Below are positions 23,401-31,883 of a stretch of 64,000 nucleotides of DNA, piece by piece. Made by a program: the position numbers and the translations under genes. Source of the DNA: Choristoneura fumiferana. Its lineage: Eukaryota; Arthropoda; Insecta; Lepidoptera; Tortricidae. Below the pieces are notes generated by a model. It was not told the origin of the DNA. It worked only from the letters and a program-made list of their open reading frames with translations, and did not search any database. The first letter of the stretch is position 1. Every line of letters begins with the position of its first letter. The stretch spans positions 8,481,302-8,545,301 of the forward strand of contig NC_133497.1 in the NCBI RefSeq assembly GCF_025370935.1, in the 5' to 3' direction.

Positions 23401-26400
23401 CCAAAGGAAATTTATCGTTCGATGTTAAGCATCCATTGTTATTGCCTCGTGATCATAGGTTAACGACGCTGATCATTGAGGATTATCATAATCGGTTTAT
23501 GCATCCTGGATTGCAAACGTTACAAAATTTATTAGCCCAAGAATTTTGGATTTTGTCGTCGAAAAGGGCTATAAATTCAGTCATTTCGTCTTGCATGAAA
23601 TGTTTTCGTGCTCGCCCCAAGGTGGCATCACCTCCTATTATGGGCAATTTGCCATCGTTTCGAATAAATCAAATCAAGCCGTTCTCGTCTTCAGCGGTTG
23701 ATTTCGCGGGTCCTTTCGATATTAGTTTGGCTCGTGGCCGTGGCTTACGCACTTGTAAGTCGTACATTTGCGTTTTTGTGTGTACTGCCACTAAGGCAGT
23801 GCACTTTGAGCTTGTGTCCGAGCTGACATCGGAGGCTTATCTGGCAGCTCTACGTCGTTTCATCTCGCGTCGTGGTCGTTGCTCCAGATTGATCTCAGAC
23901 CAAGGTCGGAACTTTATCGGTGCATCCAATATGTTACACGACTTAATGTCTAAGGCTTCTCGTGCGGAACAAATTGATTTCGTGTTTAACCCCCTGGTAG
24001 CCCGCATTTCTCGGGTTAGCCGAGGCCGGCGTGAAGTCCATTAAGACCCATCTTTCGCGTGTAATTGGTTCACAGCGTCTTACCTTTGAGGAGTTTTACA
24101 CCGTCCTAACACAAATAGAGGCGATGTTAAACTCAAGGCCTCTGTCTCCAGTCAGTTCGGATCCAAACGATTTGTCGGTTTTAACCCCCGGTCACTTTCT
24201 CACTCTGGAACCGCTCACCATACTACCAGAAGGCAGTATGGTCGATGCAAATTTAGGCCCTCTTCAGAGATGGAAGTTGTTGCAAAAGATCCATCAAGAT
24301 TTCTGGCGCAAGTGGCACCTAGAATACTTGCACACATTGCAACAGCGCCATAAATGGTTCGACCACCAGAAAAATATTGTCGTCGGGACGCTCGCGCTCA
24401 TTGTCAATGAGCAATGTAGCCCCATGAAGTGGAAAATTGGTCGTGTGGTACAACTCCATCCAGGCAGTGATGGTATTTGTCGTGTTGTTACCATTCGTAC
24501 AGAATCTGGCGAATTTAGAAGACCAATAGTTAAGCTGTGTCCTCTACCTTTGCAAAACTAAAGATTATTAACTTATACTTACTTATCGTCTTATTCACTA
24601 GAATTATCGTAGATTTAATTCAATTATTAAGTTATTAAACTGCCCCTAGCCATAGTGAGTTCTATCTTGTCCTCGTGTGACAGAAACTCTAAAAATTTTA
24701 AGGAAAATACCTTGTATTTTGGTGGGCGGAAATGTTTAGGATTGTAACTTTATTTTTCTTAATACTTTCGCCTGGCAACATTATCGTTTTAGATTTGAAT
24801 TAAAAACGTAAAATCACTTGTCACTTCCTTTTCGAACTTTGGAAAGTCTGTCGTGTCGTGTGTCGGCGCGTTGCCGCGCAAATTATATCGTACCTATTTT
24901 CGTGTCGTTGTCGTTTAAATATATTGAATTTTGTGTAAACTACGTGTGGACGCTCGAAGAAGGCTGATCCGTTGGAAGAAGTACCGTCCTTGCTGTATCT
25001 TAGTAGTTCTGCTGGTTAACGGTAACCTTGTCGGAGGTAAGTTCGAATGAGCCGAAGATCGAGGGAGCCTGCGCCAGCTACTACAGCTAAGATCTGCACC
25101 ATCATCAGCAGACGTCTCGGTGAGTACTTCAACCACAGGTCTCAGCCTTTATCCAGTTATTTGCCACACTGTAGTTTGTATTTCTCGTCCTACAGTCCAC
25201 TTAATTAAACCCCAAACATTTATAATACACCTTAAAACCGTACCATAAAAATATCGAGCAACCACAGTGTTGCGAAGTCCCGTTTTGCTCGGAAAAAAAG
25301 AGGACAAAATTTTCTGAAAGACAAAACTGTTTCAAAACACAGACATTAATTGCCCCGTAACGCATAATTGCCATAATTAATTTCAAATAATGCAAAATAT
25401 TCTCAAATTTATTCTTATTATAAATAAACCCGCGTAGGTCACCCAAAAACTATGAGATTTGACATTTCCGAGACCTCACGCTACACTAGCGCTTCTAGCG
25501 GCGAATTCATACGCGATAGCCCTCATTGTGTATAAGTAAATGGAGTCAGGAAATTTTCTTGAAAAAACCGGCCAAGAGCGTGTCAGACACGCCCAAAATA
25601 GGGTTCGTAGCCATTACGAAAAAAATTAAGTAATATTTTTCTAAGGATTTCGAATTTTATATGGGGTCTTCCAAGTTTAGGTATATTTTACACCTTAGGC
25701 TGCTATTTACTCTTAAACTACTAATAATTCTCAAGCAAACTTAACAGTTATATCGGAAATACAAACTGAGACATGGATGCACAGAAAAACCAGAAAAGAG
25801 ACCAGCGCTGGGAATCGAACCCAGGTCCTCAGCAATCCGTGCTGCGTGCTATAACCCCTACACCACCGCTGGACAGGAATCTAGACACGAATTTTTCCTA
25901 TGCATACATATCTCAGGTTGCTTATTTCTACTACGCTACCGTTACCCGCTAACCGTTATAGTTTTCCTTGTAAGTTTGATATACTTACTACCGTCCTGAT
26001 TTTTTTCAAATTTTCCACCTACCACTTTAGAGTTTGGGTCAATCAACTTTTTCTTGTTTGTTATTCTGTCCCGTTGTCCAAGAGACAACAGTGACAGAAG
26101 TTCTCAAAACAACTGCTTTGATATATGCGACTAATATGCTTAGGATAGTCTATAAAATAATAAGCTTGTAAGTGTTAGAGGGACCGCACGACACGAACTT
26201 CGAGTTTCGTAGTAGCCCTGCTAGCACGCGGCAGTAAGGGTCAAAGACCTTTACAGACTGCAATGCAGGATAATGAATAGATTTCTTTTCTCTGAATGGC
26301 AACACTGGCATAGATAATAGATCGCTCGTTTTAGGCTCGAAATTCGAACTTGTGATTTTATTTTGCTTAATATACAAAATGTACACACCCAATATCATAT

Positions 26401-27997
26401 TTTCTCAAGTTTTTCGCGATTCCCAGGGTCAAAGAATCGAATTGCTTTATGCCATTGAAAACAAATGGCACATGCGTCTTTTTTCCGTATGACGGCAGAA
26501 TATCCCAAAAAAATTTGACGGTCCATGTGCCAAACACACTATATATTTTGAAAATGGGCAACTTTTTGTGAAATAGTCATATCAGAACCTACTTAATTAA
26601 TAACACTTGGAAATGAATATGGTGAAACTTACTTTGCTGCTGACCAGCCAGTGGGATTGGAAAATTGCAGGAACATCTCTGACCCTGCTGTCCCTGGCGC
26701 CTCTTAGCACGGGCAGTGCGGTTAGCTGGCATGCTCTTCCGAGGCTTGCCTTTATGCAGGTCTACTGGAAGTCTCTCCAGTCTGACAAAACAGCTCCTGA
26801 CTCCATACTGCTGCTCAATGCTCCTGTTGCAGCAAGGGCCATCCTCGGGGTAGGTGGTGCACATGGGTGTGAGGTCAGCATCGACTTCTACCTTTGGTCT
26901 GCATGGAGGTTCCTGCGTGCTGCTGAAACCATCTGTGAAAAAACAGATATTTGCTATGAATTTCCTCAATTCCCTGACCGAAACATATTACCATCACTAT
27001 CTATTTGAAAGTGCATAGAAAACTGAGCTGATAAATCTTTTTAGGGTTCCGTACCTCAAAAGGAAAAAACGGAACCCTTATAGGATCACTTTGTTGTCCG
27101 TCTGTCTGTCTGTCAAGACCCTTTTTCTCAGGAACGCGTGGAGGTATCAAGCTGAAATTCATATCAAATACTCAGGTCTACTGCCCCTTGGAGCTGTGAA
27201 AAAATCAAACTAACCCAACGCAATCAAAAGACAGCCTTTTATGCTGCAAATTTTCGTCACTCGCAAGGGAATCAAAACCTAACCTACAAGGTACTTCCCG
27301 TGAACTCAGAATCTTGAAGTTGGTACGAAGCAACGTCTTATAGCACAGCACAGATAAAAGAAAAATTGCGAAAAGCATAAATTTTTAGTTATATCTATAA
27401 ATATAAAATTGTCGGGTCACAAATGTTTGTCGCCGGGGAGGCTGGCACAATTAAAAACATAATTTATGAATGACATAATTTTACTGACATAATAATATGG
27501 TAGGTATCATTTCACCAAGGGTTTTTTGTATTATGAGGATGGCCAATGAGCATGCGGGTCATCTGAAGTGAAATGATCACCACCACCCATGCCCATGAGT
27601 AACAACTACTCAAGTATACCTAGTGCCATTCACGAAGACGCGTGATTTTGACAAAATATGACTTAATTACCTACATTGTAATAAGAACCACGGCACGCGT
27701 CATCGTGAATGACTACCTATAACAGTAATCCGTTTTCATACCTACACTAAGCTTACTTTGCGTTGAAAAATTGACGTCCAGCTTTTGCACCAACTCTGGT
27801 CCAATTATCATTTCGAATTTGACTACCTGGTCGGCGTTGGCGTATAAGCCTTCTGCGTCGGCCGCCTCACTCACGCCGCACTCGCTCTCCCACTCGGGCT
27901 CCTCCTTTATCACAGGCTTGTACTCCACAGTCACGTTGTTTGCCTGCGCTGACTGTTCGGTGTCGGAGGCACGACTTCGGCAGGCGGCCGACTCCAT
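17471..27997 (-). CDS. Six-finger C2H2 zinc-finger protein, copy A
   Basis: Three exons: 27997-27757, 26932-26633 and 18138-17471 (stop). Lengths 241+300+668 close in frame at 402 residues. Exon 1 starts MESAACRSR and is acidic with a KPVIKEEPEWE stretch and an IIGPELVQ motif common in moth zinc-finger proteins. Exon 2 is Cys/Arg-rich (CCNRSIEQQYG, then a basic ARAKRRQGQQG). Exon 3 carries a CGKC half-site and six C2H2 fingers with mostly TGEKPF-type linkers, predicting sequence-specific DNA binding in the nucleus. There is no ZAD. The second intron is about 8.5 kb because it holds MITE-T and the BEL/Pao element. An in-frame GTG upstream (28015) is not needed as a start. The paralogue is at 31884-36072, with 16 residue differences over exon 3. 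Confidence 0.85.
18627..19113 (+). repeat. 5' LTR of the BEL/Pao element
   Basis: 487 bases, matched by 24733-25218. By eye the two LTRs differ by about five substitutions and one single-base indel, so insertion is fairly recent. Confidence 0.93.
19491..24044 (+). CDS. BEL/Pao Gag-Pol polyprotein (interrupted near the integrase end)
   Basis: A 1517-codon frame opening 377 bases after the 5' LTR. Residues about 80-300 are the Gag region typical of Pao elements (DUF1759-like). Zinc knuckles begin near residue 306 (CAICAASGHKLENC) with a second near 345. The aspartic protease motif is near residue 420 (IDSASACNF). Reverse transcriptase carries TYVDDVV near 844. An RNase H-like region follows at about 1020-1180. 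The integrase has an HHCC zinc site near 1320-1365 and a core starting near 1402. The frame ends in unrelated residues inside the integrase core at about 24005-24044, where two single-base losses seem to shift it. It is therefore a recently dead copy, or carries consensus errors. Confidence 0.93.
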   Translation: MEGSDNACEVGDKNRVGRDYAYVRIEYIQNSDLQGYCLQDVNKIEDEFHAFQVLLLSSLSKAERASELNVSSQFEKIVKSIKLRFAEKNEQKSSLPSNSTSTSVKLPKINIVPFDSKIEHWVSFIQIFDSLIHSKNIPAVEKLHYLLSSVSGHAFDLIKNYPLCDESYLIAYNTLKAHYEKKRVIATIFYEKLLNCESVKSKNASELNKVCRIFKENLEILSKYQLPDKNFMLFYLLWSKLDVATKEAFELQLELNAEIPSYDELMLFIEKRGQALENSVVRTNVVNSKLVTKSKPSFVVPPVSNCAICAASGHKLENCSKFLELSPFERFNRVKEKKLCILCCRPSHTVKNCKSTVNCNNCSQRHHTLLHFDKQNETEPPAEPPQVTLTVPNSNTQVLFSTAVVLIKNKFNKLVPIRMLIDSASACNFVTLKCAQRLGLPIKQSSQTVNGIGQTSTGTLGVVDCEIVPSNGDSSCKFSFEALVLPKICSDMPSEPIDVSSWRHIKDLDLADPSFFKPGPIDMLVNVNLFASALQPGVVKGHAGQPIAIRTVFGWVVMGECSVDVAYSRSRCRKGSSDEIKKCLLVSNVSLENNIKRFWELESVDPPKNVVLSKLELSCENQMEASYCRNLEGRMVVPLTFVDPQEKPVFSNSREIALKRLFNLERKFKLNPQFRTAYVNFMDDYLNCGHMVEVDPPLSSEGHFYYIPHHGVLRPDSVTTPLRTVFDASAQDLAGKALNDTLLPGPKLQKNIFDLLVRFRWHAVVFAGDIKQMYRQFLVDLQDCDYQRILWRPSPDDPVKDYRLLTVTYGVSCAPYQALWCVSKLAKEFSSCAPQGAAVLARDTYVDDVVSGADSVEDALVLRRQLVEILSSAQLHLRKWTSNSPDFLESLPSSELYSEKLRNFEDIYDLSLKILGLSWLPKEDNFTFKTSLNDCRCTKRSILSDIARIFDPLGLLSPVVFFAKYLIQLLWVSGVDWDEEVHITIAQEWHRFKSQLSELSSLSIPRRMIVSFVSLQLHGYCDASEKGYCAVTYCRVVQSDGSVVVRLCCAKSKVAPLRKCSVPRLELLAAVLLSDLVVSVKEALKDFHTFDDVHAWSDSSVALTWIRSCPSKWKTFVANRVAHIQENIPPENWHHVSGSDNPADCGSRGLLPADLIQNTLWWAGPTWLSNPEESWPRSEIFLDQAASNEQKIYSLFTASNSSFVDNILNRFSSLQRILRILAYCFRYLHNLQNPSSKNLNPNLSSEEINKVLHFLVKHVQERVFASELRYLSKEKSPHSLPKPLRKLSPFLDELGRLRVGGRLSKGNLSFDVKHPLLLPRDHRLTTLIIEDYHNRFMHPGLQTLQNLLAQEFWILSSKRAINSVISSCMKCFRARPKVASPPIMGNLPSFRINQIKPFSSSAVDFAGPFDISLARGRGLRTCKSYICVFVCTATKAVHFELVSELTSEAYLAALRRFISRRGRCSRLISDQGRNFIGASNMLHDLMSKASRAEQIDFVFNPLVARISRVSRGRREVH
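24031..24561 (+). CDS. BEL/Pao Pol C-terminal part (integrase end, DUF5641-like), shifted frame
   Basis: Continues the Pol protein in the +1 frame relative to 19491-24044. It covers the last part of the integrase core (MLNSRPLSP, the usual segment after the catalytic Glu region) and the C-terminal DUF5641-like domain (GRVVQLHPG, RRPIVKLCPLP). The first Met is internal to the original protein, not a true start. The stop TAA at 24559-24561 lies 171 bases before the 3' LTR. As printed it is separated from the rest by the frame break at about 24005-24035. Confidence 0.88.
   Translation: MKSIKTHLSRVIGSQRLTFEEFYTVLTQIEAMLNSRPLSPVSSDPNDLSVLTPGHFLTLEPLTILPEGSMVDANLGPLQRWKLLQKIHQDFWRKWHLEYLHTLQQRHKWFDHQKNIVVGTLALIVNEQCSPMKWKIGRVVQLHPGSDGICRVVTIRTESGEFRRPIVKLCPLPLQN
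24733..25218 (+). repeat. 3' LTR of the BEL/Pao element
   Basis: 486 bases, directly after the purine-rich tract, ending in CA before the TTTAT target duplication. Nearly identical to the 5' LTR. Confidence 0.93.
25545..26050 (-). repeat. R1 repeat, reverse copy, split by a SINE-B
   Basis: Matches 32810-33080 ('aaaccggccaagagcgtgtc', 'cttccaagtttaggtat', 'ctactaataattctcaagc'). It is interrupted by 25752-25945 and then resumes with 'aaccgttatagttttcctt'. The unit 2 copy is uninterrupted here. Confidence 0.78.
25752..25945 (-). mobile_element. SINE-B inserted after the duplication
   Basis: The tRNA-like segment 25800-25870 (minus strand B box 'gggttcgattccc') is flanked by an imperfect duplication, 'aacagttata' before and 'aaccgttata' after. 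The unit 2 copy of the host repeat reads through at 32998-33010, which gives the empty site. Confidence 0.8.
26050..26632. other. Intronic sequence of copy A
   Basis: Contains half of a family P MITE (about 26170-26219). From about 26445 the sequence is shared with unit 2 ('aaaacaaatggcacatgcg', 33520). No coding frame is supported. Confidence 0.5.
27030..27260. repeat. Repeat with (GTCT)n in intron 1, shared by both units
   Basis: 'agggttccgtacctcaaaag' and 'gtccgtctgtctgtc' match 34126-34195 in unit 2, so this element was present before the duplication. Confidence 0.6.
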
Positions 27998-28189
27998 AAT
28001 CACAAGGCACGACACGACACAGAAGAACTATGTTGTTCTATGACAGTCTAGGCAAACTTCTTCATGTTTATTGTTTAGATAATAATAATTTATTTAATTT
28101 TGAATTACATTTAAATAATAAGCAACACGTTTAAGAAATTAACCTGTAAAAAGAAGAACAGCTGTAGGTATCTTTTTTACTGGCTGTAG

Positions 28190-28720
28190 GTATCTGTTCT
28201 GTCTATGGTATCTGTAATCACAGACAGAGTACATTGAATATATAGAAATTAGAAATAGAGTCATCAGTCAAAAGTAATGACGACAGCGCCATCTGTTTTA
28301 GCGAGAATACATCACATAACTGTTTCACATAGGCATAACTATAGCTTCGTTTAGTACATACGTACGTACGTAGTATACGATAGTATATTATTCGATCTGA
28401 ACTATACGGATTGCCGTATAGTTCAGATCTAATGGGAATATTTTAGTCAGTCAGCAAAATTTTATGGACAATTCACGAAAAACGATGCGCAATAACATAC
28501 CAAAGTCTGCGAACAAACTAAAATGAAATTATGGGTAGTATAGGAATAATAAATTGCTGATTTATCACTATTTCTCAGGGTTTTTGCAAAATGCTTTGTA
28601 CAAACTATTCTAAATAATACAACATTTTAATGCCCAATGTTGGTGACAAATTAGCAAATAATAAAGTAAAACAGCAGATTAAAAAATCATTTCCTTCTTT
28701 TAATAAAATAAGTTTTCACC
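28190..28720. other. Unit 1-specific flank
   Basis: No counterpart in unit 2. Includes a perfect small palindrome at about 28397-28430 (arms 'agatctgaactatacgg' read as 'gatctgaactatacgg' and its complement). No gene recognised. Confidence 0.45.
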
Positions 28721-28721
28721 A

Positions 28722-29159
28722 TTACATAAACATCATCACATAAACATCATCAGCATGGTCATAGTCTAATCTTTTGCCACAAAAAATCTTGATTGCCTCC
28801 TTACACCAATTAGCTAAAAACAATCTGCTGGATAAATCAAACATGAAATCAACGCTGTCCTTTTTATGCACATTACAATTTATGAAATTGTAGTCAAGTA
28901 ATACATATAATAATGTTTTAATATGGTTTTTTATTTCCTTTCTCGTTGGGTCCGATTTAATAATGTTGTAGATGTCATCCTGTATGTCCGAAAAACAGGA
29001 TATCAGTTCACGGGAAGGATACGAGAGACATTTCCTTGATAAATGCTCTCTTAGTTGAATGTACCTGTTGTCCTTGTTCAAATTTAAAAAAATTGTTTGC
29101 ACTGGTTGCAATTTTTGAAAACACATTTTTTTGTTTTTCTTAATACTAAAAAACAGCAA
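28722..29159 (-). CDS. Unrecognised 145-codon open frame
   Basis: Single uninterrupted minus-strand frame. The likelier start is the second Met (about 29126, MCFQKLQPVQ), since the first 11 residues are a lysine-rich low-complexity stretch. The sequence has mixed composition (LREHLSRKCLSYPS, SDPTRKEIKNHIKTLLYVLL, FMFDLSSRLFLANWCKEAIK) and predicted helices, with no signal peptide, zinc site or repeat match in the window. An ATTAAA lies about 20 bases beyond the stop. It looks more like a protein than a shadow of repeats, but no family is recognised and expression is unknown. It lies upstream of copy A's promoter side and is missing from unit 2. Confidence 0.42.
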   Translation of the reverse strand: MLFFSIKKNKKMCFQKLQPVQTIFLNLNKDNRYIQLREHLSRKCLSYPSRELISCFSDIQDDIYNIIKSDPTRKEIKNHIKTLLYVLLDYNFINCNVHKKDSVDFMFDLSSRLFLANWCKEAIKIFCGKRLDYDHADDVYVMMFM

Positions 29160-30615
29160 TAGATGGCACTACTATTAACATTTGTAAATTATAAAATGTG
29201 AATAAGCCGAATTAAGTAGAAATATTAAGATTAAAATAAAGACTAGCATATTTTATAAACACAACTTCACATCAACCTTAATTCAACACCTTAATTTGAA
29301 GATAAGAAACACCATAAAAATAATAAATTGAGAATACGAAAGTTAAGGCTACATGTGGGTACATTTCAGCTATGAGGCTTTCGTAGTGTTTTGCAATTGT
29401 GACGCTAGATGGCGAATAACCGGAATGCGCTTGCTGGGCTTGCCCCGCGCTTGCTCACATTCGTCGAAACTATTTGAGAGAAACATGCCATTCTCTTCTA
29501 ATGACGTAAATAAGACAGAGACATCATGCGTATCTGTAGTCGTCTAGGCTCAGTTGGGGAGCTTGTTGGTTGTTGTCAGTGTACCGTATCCTTACTGTCT
29601 CACTAGATGGCAATACGTATCGTGTTATTTGTGTTCTCACTGGTGCCATCTATTGGAAAATCGAAGGAAAGAAAAATAGCCAGTTGAATAGCCAGTATTA
29701 GGGTGATACCATTTGCTTGTACTAGGTGGTGTCTCTGTTACATATGTACTCTGAGCCAATACCTATAGAAATCATGATATATTTATTAGTGTGGCACGCA
29801 GCACGGAATGCTGAGGACCTGGATTCGATTCCCAGCGCTGGTCTCTTTTTCTGGTTTTTCTGTGCAGCCATGTCTCAGATTGTATTTTCGACATATTTAT
29901 TAGTAACAAAATAAATTATATTTACATCGATAGTAACGATACAGCTATATTTCCAAAAAATTTATTGAAATAATATGATATTACGGTAGTATACCGGACA
30001 TTATAATACTCAAAAAACATAAACCATAAACATATGGTATAAACGTAGTGGTTATATTCTTTTTGATATGGTATGTGCTAGTGCTGCAATATGACGGCAT
30101 AAAATTGCAGTAATATTCCCTATTCCACCGTGGTCTGAAAGGTTGGGATACGGAAAAAAAAAACAACTTAAATTAGAAGATATCCGAATTTACTGAAAAA
30201 AAGAAAATTGGATGTCGTGATTTCAGTGGCACAGCATAGTTTTGGGGGCGGTCCGTCCCGGGTGGCACTTTTAGGGGGCGGCAAATTTTGCACAATAGTC
30301 GCATCTACAATTCGGACTGATTAGAAAGAGCACGAAATTTTCCATTACTTGTTTATACTGTGACGAAATCGGAAATCTCTAAATATATTATATTCTAAAC
30401 ATTTTACTTATCTATCCTTGTGATACAAACTAGAATAATGTATTTCAATACGGAAATGTAAATGTTTAGATAGTTTAATGGGGGAATTTCAATATTTCAA
30501 ACACCAATTGACGTTGTTTTGTTTACATTTAGTCAATTGCCTAAACCTTTCAAGTATAGTTTACTAGAATTTTTAAATTTAAATATCTAAATAAGAGGGT
30601 GGCAAAATTTTCTTC
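29160..30615. other. Unit 1-specific intergenic sequence
   Basis: Contains a SINE-B fragment at about 29790-29895 (B box 'ggattcgattccc' and 'ggtttttctgtgca'). Otherwise AT-rich, with no supported gene. A G-rich stretch at 30242-30290 resembles a degraded repeat. Confidence 0.5.
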
Positions 30616-30619
30616 TGCC

Positions 30620-31445
30620 CAGGGCTTGCACCGCTTGATTTAAATATATTTCTTTTAATACCTGAAGCTAGAGTATAAACTAAAGGAGCTTTAATAAGTT
30701 TGAATGTGGTGGCAAGCGCGTTTGTCACTTTCCATATAGATCTCTTGGCACTGTATAATTCTGTCGAGTTGAAAAAAAAAAACAATATTGGTCCTAGAAC
30801 TGTTTAAATTTGTATTCCAAATAAGATAAGTCGCTAAACCATTTTTGTCGTCAAATTTTTTATTGGTCGTTAAGACTTAAGCTAAAGTCGTGTTCTAGCG
30901 ACAAAGTCGCTAAATTGACAACACTGAATATGATAGATATATTTTAGTACTTTTCGGATAGGATGGGTACGGTGACACATGTCATTAAGCAATTAAAGGG
31001 TTGAGACAATGTAAATTCGAATGGATTTATTGCGATTCTCGATTAAATATGCTAAGGGTGTTTAATCGATTTCACTAGTGATAGTTTATATTTCTAACTA
31101 GTTTTTGCCTGCGCGTAGCAAGTGTTTTTGCTTGTCTATAGGGATCTCACAAACCATGCGGTCTTCTTTGGCACTATATCAAAACTAATAACGGTAAAAA
31201 AATTAACATAAACCGTAATAACAAAATAACAGTTCAAAACATCAAACAATACGAAACACTCGATGCAAAGACGCATTTAGGACCTTCGCTCTCGTACTAA
31301 TTGACAGATGATGCGAGTCAAACGATTTGACAAGATTGTGGAATCGATTCGGTCGATAAGCAGTCAAGCTCAATTGAAATAGAATTCCGTTTTACGCGAT
31401 GAAAGTTGACGAGATCAAAATTTATCTTTTTAGTTTTAAAACATA
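30620..31445. repeat. Duplicated segment D1 (right end of unit 1)
   Basis: Matches 36475-37320 ('gagtataaactaaaggagc', 'ggtggcaagcgcgtttgtc', 'ctcacaaaccatgcggtctt'). It contains the left end of a TIR element (30951) but not the right end, because the duplication junction cuts it. Confidence 0.82.
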
Positions 31446-31883
31446 ATATTTTTTTTTTTGCTGATTTGGGACCATTTCGTGACATACAACTGTTTTTTTT
31501 TTTAAATTTTAATATTCTTTTTTTGTTATCTCATACTTTTGTCACGAATAAATGATTTCTCCCTTTCTTTCTGACCTTTCCACTCCTGGAAATGCTTTTC
31601 GCTCGGTTGCAAACCTTTCTTTTTATATTAACATACAGTTAATTTCTGTGCTTTTTCAAGTGACAGATCAAATAATTTTTCGCTTCCGTTAGCAGCGCTG
31701 AGGCTTCCGCCGCTTAACGCTTAATCTTTCTTTCAGAACACACGGCTTTCATACATAATCCAGTTTTATTAAGTGTTACTTGTTTTCTTTCATTTTTTTT
31801 CACAATCTGTTACGTGTATGTTGATGTTTACTCGTCATGTGTTTTGTTTGTGTGTGTCTGTGTTTTGAAAATTAAGTCTTATA

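Larger units (their letters stand above)
18627..25218 (+). mobile_element. BEL/Pao LTR retrotransposon, complete but frame-broken
   Basis: 6.6 kb element with two LTRs starting TG and ending CA (TGTTTAGG...CCAAACA), a 5-base target duplication TTTAT (18622-18626 and 25219-25223), gag-pol frames between, and a purine-rich tract 'ggtgggcggaaa' (24721-24732) against the 3' LTR. A short 'tggtcc' stretch just after the 5' LTR (about 19118) may be the primer-binding site; the priming tRNA was not identified. The domain order gag, protease, RT, RNase H, integrase is that of BEL/Pao. It interrupts a MITE in the second intron of zinc-finger copy A, in the opposite orientation to that gene. Confidence 0.95.
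18508..25525 (+). mobile_element. MITE-T copy split by a BEL/Pao element
   Basis: Left part 18508-18626 and right part 25219-25525 together make one MITE-T (ends 'tgagggctatcg' and 'cgatagccctca'), interrupted at 'atcatattta'. The matching place in unit 2 (32779) reads straight through 'gtggcaattgtgtataag', an empty site. Confidence 0.88.
17173..31455. repeat. Tandem duplication, unit 1 (expanded)
   Basis: Direct duplicate of 31456-37320. Homology begins at 'tgctgatttggga' (17182), covers the zinc-finger gene exons and introns to about 28190, and resumes at about 30620-31445 before joining unit 2. Unit 1 is about 14 kb because it gained MITE-T with a BEL/Pao element (18508-25525) and a SINE-B, and because it contains 28.2-30.6 kb, which has no match in unit 2. 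Confidence 0.82.

Noticed and set aside
26607..27008. Plus-strand 133-codon frame (and its twin at 33690-34103)
   Set aside because: Antisense shadow of exon 2 of the zinc-finger genes; splice sites and conserved phase support the minus strand.
27997..28015. Upstream GTG start for zinc-finger copy A
   Set aside because: The ATG at 27997 is conserved in copy B and gives the correct protein; non-ATG initiation is not needed.
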